Assembly: GCA_020524245.1 (NCBI GenBank) | Contig: JAIVLN010000008.1 | Location: 1-64,000, forward strand | DNA from: Rossellomorea aquimaris | Lineage (GTDB): Bacteria > Bacillota > Bacilli > Bacillales > Fictibacillaceae | DNA: 64,000 nt | Direction of reading: 5' to 3' | Shown here: piece after piece, positions 62,154 to 64,000 of the stretch | Numbering within the stretch: the first letter of the stretch is position 1 | Layout of the letters: each line of letters starts with the position of its first letter | Made by a program: the position numbers and the translations under genes | The notes under the pieces: generated by a model | Seen by the model: the letters and a program-made list of their open reading frames with translations, nothing else | The model's database searches: none | What the model was told of the DNA's origin: nothing

Positions 62154-62484
62154 AAGGAATCGTCTCCTTTCATGATTTATATCAATTAAAAAGAATATTA
62201 CTTTAGAAAAATTATTTAATCACAATTCATATTATACTACATCTTCTATGTGAATGATAGGGGCTATTGATAATTCTTATCAAAACCATAGGAATTGCAA
62301 AATTTAAGTACATAGATTGATTTACCCTTGTTATAACATTTTAAACGTAGTATTTGTGAAAGAAACTTTGACAATTTAGTGAGATGAAACCGTTCTATGA
62401 GAGTTTCGTGTCTCTTTCACGTATAATAAGCCTTAGAACTTTTTTCATCTAATTCCTCTTAAATGATAATGGAGTTGAGCACGC
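62154..62484. other. spx / efflux divergent region
   Basis: 331-nt gap, AT-rich. Holds the Fur-type palindrome (62268-62282), a TTGACA (near 62370) without a well-placed -10, and a TATAAT (near 62440) without a clear -35. Also a GTGAAAG / CTTTCAC inverted repeat around 62352-62420. No ORF with a ribosome site. Confidence 0.5.
62268..62282. promoter_or_regulatory. Fur-type operator candidate
   Basis: TGATAATTCTTATCA differs at one position from the 7-1-7 Fur consensus TGATAATNATTATCA, and with flanking T and A makes a 7-3-7 perfect palindrome. It lies between spx and the efflux pair. Confidence 0.5.
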
Positions 62485-63663
62485 TTGAATATTAAAGTAT
62501 TTCTATTTTTGACCATGACACTCCTCCTGACCGCATGTTCAGAAGACAAAATTACGAGTGAAAATACATCCAACAATGCAATACCTGTCGAGACTGCTGA
62601 AGTGAAGCAAGAAACTTTTACAAAAACCGCTGAATTGGTCGGTAAAACGGTTCCCTCAGAACAGGTTCCGATCACCTCGTCTGTCCCTTCACCTATAACA
62701 AAGGTGAACGTGGAAGATGGAGACTCCGTCCAGGCTGGTGATCTACTATTCCAATTAGATGATTCGGACATTCAACAACAATTGGCGCAAGCTCGGTCTG
62801 CTGTAGCGACATTAGAGAATACAAGAAATCAGGTTAGTGCAGCTATCCAGCAACAGCGTTCAACACAATCTCAAATCAATTCGGCCATTAACGACGCCAT
62901 CACCCAGTTAGAAGACATCGAATTACCAGACCAATCTCAAGGTTATGCAGCGATAGGCAACATCACCGATACGTTGAATCAACTGAAACAGTTGACTGGG
63001 ACAGGTTCGGCGATAACATCAAACGCACTTCCTCTCATTAATTCTCAATTAGAGCAGGCGCGGAAAGGTGTCCGACAAGCGGAACAAGCCTTGAAGGCAA
63101 CGAAGATTACTGCACCGATTGATGGTACGATTGAACAGATCAATGCAAAAGAAGGCGCACCAGCTCTACCTGGTTCGCCACTCGCCATCGTTTCAAGCAA
63201 ATATGAGCTGAAAGCGATTTTCCAAGTGAACGAATTTCAAAAACAGAACGTATCAAAAGATATGGTCGTTAAGATTTCAATAAATGACATCGATGACACC
63301 TTCGATCTGCCAATCGAGACGTTAAGTGATGAACCGAATCCTGAAACGAATACGTACATGATGACCGTCTTACTTGATCAAATTGATAAGCCCATCCCGT
63401 CTGACGCCCTTGCCACTGCACAAATCAATGTCCAATCGGTAAAAGGGGCACTGACCGTATCCAATAAGGCTCTCCTTTTTGAGGATGATCAACCTTATGT
63501 CTTTCTTGTCAAAAATGACCGTGCGATTAAACAAGAGATCACGATCAAAGCGCAAGGAGATCGGACCAGCTATATAACGAGTGGTCTTGAAAAGGGAGAC
63601 CTCGTCGTGACAGATGGCAAATATCAATTAACAAATCGTTCGAAAATCAGCTTCAAAAAGTGA
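62485..63663 (+). CDS. RND efflux membrane-fusion (adaptor) lipoprotein
   Basis: 392 residues from TTG 62485. Lipoprotein signal with lipobox LTAC (Cys18), then a biotinyl-lipoyl half-motif (ITKVNVEDGDSVQAGDLLFQLDD, in parts), a coiled-coil hairpin (about 90-205), the second lipoyl half (APIDGTIEQINAKEGAPALPG) and a beta-barrel/membrane-proximal domain. HlyD/MFP family. In Firmicutes such adaptors sit on the outer face of the membrane. The RND permease gene starts 9 nt later. Confidence 0.92.
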   Translation: MNIKVFLFLTMTLLLTACSEDKITSENTSNNAIPVETAEVKQETFTKTAELVGKTVPSEQVPITSSVPSPITKVNVEDGDSVQAGDLLFQLDDSDIQQQLAQARSAVATLENTRNQVSAAIQQQRSTQSQINSAINDAITQLEDIELPDQSQGYAAIGNITDTLNQLKQLTGTGSAITSNALPLINSQLEQARKGVRQAEQALKATKITAPIDGTIEQINAKEGAPALPGSPLAIVSSKYELKAIFQVNEFQKQNVSKDMVVKISINDIDDTFDLPIETLSDEPNPETNTYMMTVLLDQIDKPIPSDALATAQINVQSVKGALTVSNKALLFEDDQPYVFLVKNDRAIKQEITIKAQGDRTSYITSGLEKGDLVVTDGKYQLTNRSKISFKK

Positions 63664-63672
63664 GTGGATTCC

Positions 63673-64000
63673 ATGAAAATAACAAAACTTTCCGTATTTA
63701 GACCTATAGCAATGGGAATGGTCATCCTTTTTATGCTGATCATTGGTGCGGTCAGTGTCCGAAATACACCGGTCGATCTATTCCCTGACCTGACCTTTCC
63801 TGTTGCGGCGGTTACCGTTACATACGAAGGAGCAAGCCCAGAGGAAGTTGAAAAACTGCTCGCCACCCCGATTGAAAACATCATGGGAACCATTCCGAAT
63901 GTGGAGAGTGTTTCTTCTGTCTCTCGTACAGGCGGAGCATTGATCATCGTCTCTTACACCTGGGGGACGGATATGGACTTTGCCGCGCTCAAAATGCGTG
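63673..64000 (+). CDS. RND (AcrB/MMPL-type HAE) efflux permease, 5' part
   Basis: 109 residues to the window edge. The N-terminus MKITKLSVFRPIAMGMVILF is the typical HAE-RND TM1 start, followed by TPVDLFPDLTFPVAAVTVTY and GASPEEVEKLLATPIE, the porter-domain opening conserved in AcrB/SwrC. SwrC (YerP) of B. subtilis is the best functional relative, exporting surfactin-like compounds. The rest lies outside the window. Confidence 0.9.
   Translation, partial: MKITKLSVFRPIAMGMVILFMLIIGAVSVRNTPVDLFPDLTFPVAAVTVTYEGASPEEVEKLLATPIENIMGTIPNVESVSSVSRTGGALIIVSYTWGTDMDFAALKMR

Overview
The window comes from a low-to-moderate GC, endospore-forming Firmicute of the family Bacillaceae. Three things point there: gene content and order match Bacillus subtilis blocks; many genes use TTG/GTG starts behind strong Shine-Dalgarno sites; and sporulation genes are present. 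I cannot place it at genus level. Both ends cut genes: RNase J1 on the left, an RND efflux permease on the right.

Layout. 1-1.2 kb: 3' part of rnjA. 1.2-8.2 kb: a tight five-gene minus-strand operon that I regard as the most novel part. It encodes a multi-domain cytoplasmic regulator (two receiver domains and a degenerate GGDEF domain that keeps the c-di-GMP I-site), a membrane-anchored HEAT-repeat protein, a processive family-2 glycosyltransferase, an extracytoplasmic protein of unknown family, and a membrane protein carrying four tandem tyrosine-phosphatase-like domains of which only the first keeps the CX5R loop. It looks like a c-di-GMP-responsive exopolysaccharide synthase system. 8.5-15.5 kb: ktrC, cydAB (bd-type quinol oxidase) and a heterodimeric ABC exporter (YknUV-like). 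15.7-21 kb: a ykuU-ykuT-chaB-ykuS-dapL-dapH-ccpC block. 21-30.8 kb: accessory and housekeeping genes: a TSUP transporter, a VOC protein, a HipA-like kinase, an MFS exporter, CorA, a Spo0E-like phosphatase, tRNA-Val(GAC), a PgpA-like protein, yjcH-yjcG-yjcF, a DUF421 protein and an MBL-fold hydrolase.

30.8-42.5 kb: a probable spore-surface locus directly next to fabI, the place where B. subtilis keeps its cot genes. It holds Cys-rich and low-complexity unknowns, a tandem pair of small Cys-rich proteins, an orphan APS kinase, three glycosyltransferases (one a GT-A/GT-D fusion), UDP-glucose 4-epimerase, a UDP-xylose-synthase-like SDR and UDP-galactopyranose mutase. Upstream regions carry CATANNNTA motifs, two with AC exactly 16 nt upstream, as expected for the late mother-cell factor SigK. 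The implied product is a galactofuranose- and possibly xylose-containing glycan on the spore surface.

42.7-64 kb: a core block matching the B. subtilis fabI-prpE-yjbO-nadK-relQ-yjbL-yjbK-yjbJ-yjbI-yjbH-pepF-coiA-mecA-yjbE-spx neighbourhood, with mgtE, a RodA/FtsW gene, cls and a NERD gene interleaved. It groups the stress regulator Spx with YjbH (ClpXP adaptor for Spx) and MecA (ClpCP adaptor). Between the NERD gene and spx is an exact 21-bp-period array of six degenerate repeats. The window ends in a lipoprotein MFP-RND efflux pair.
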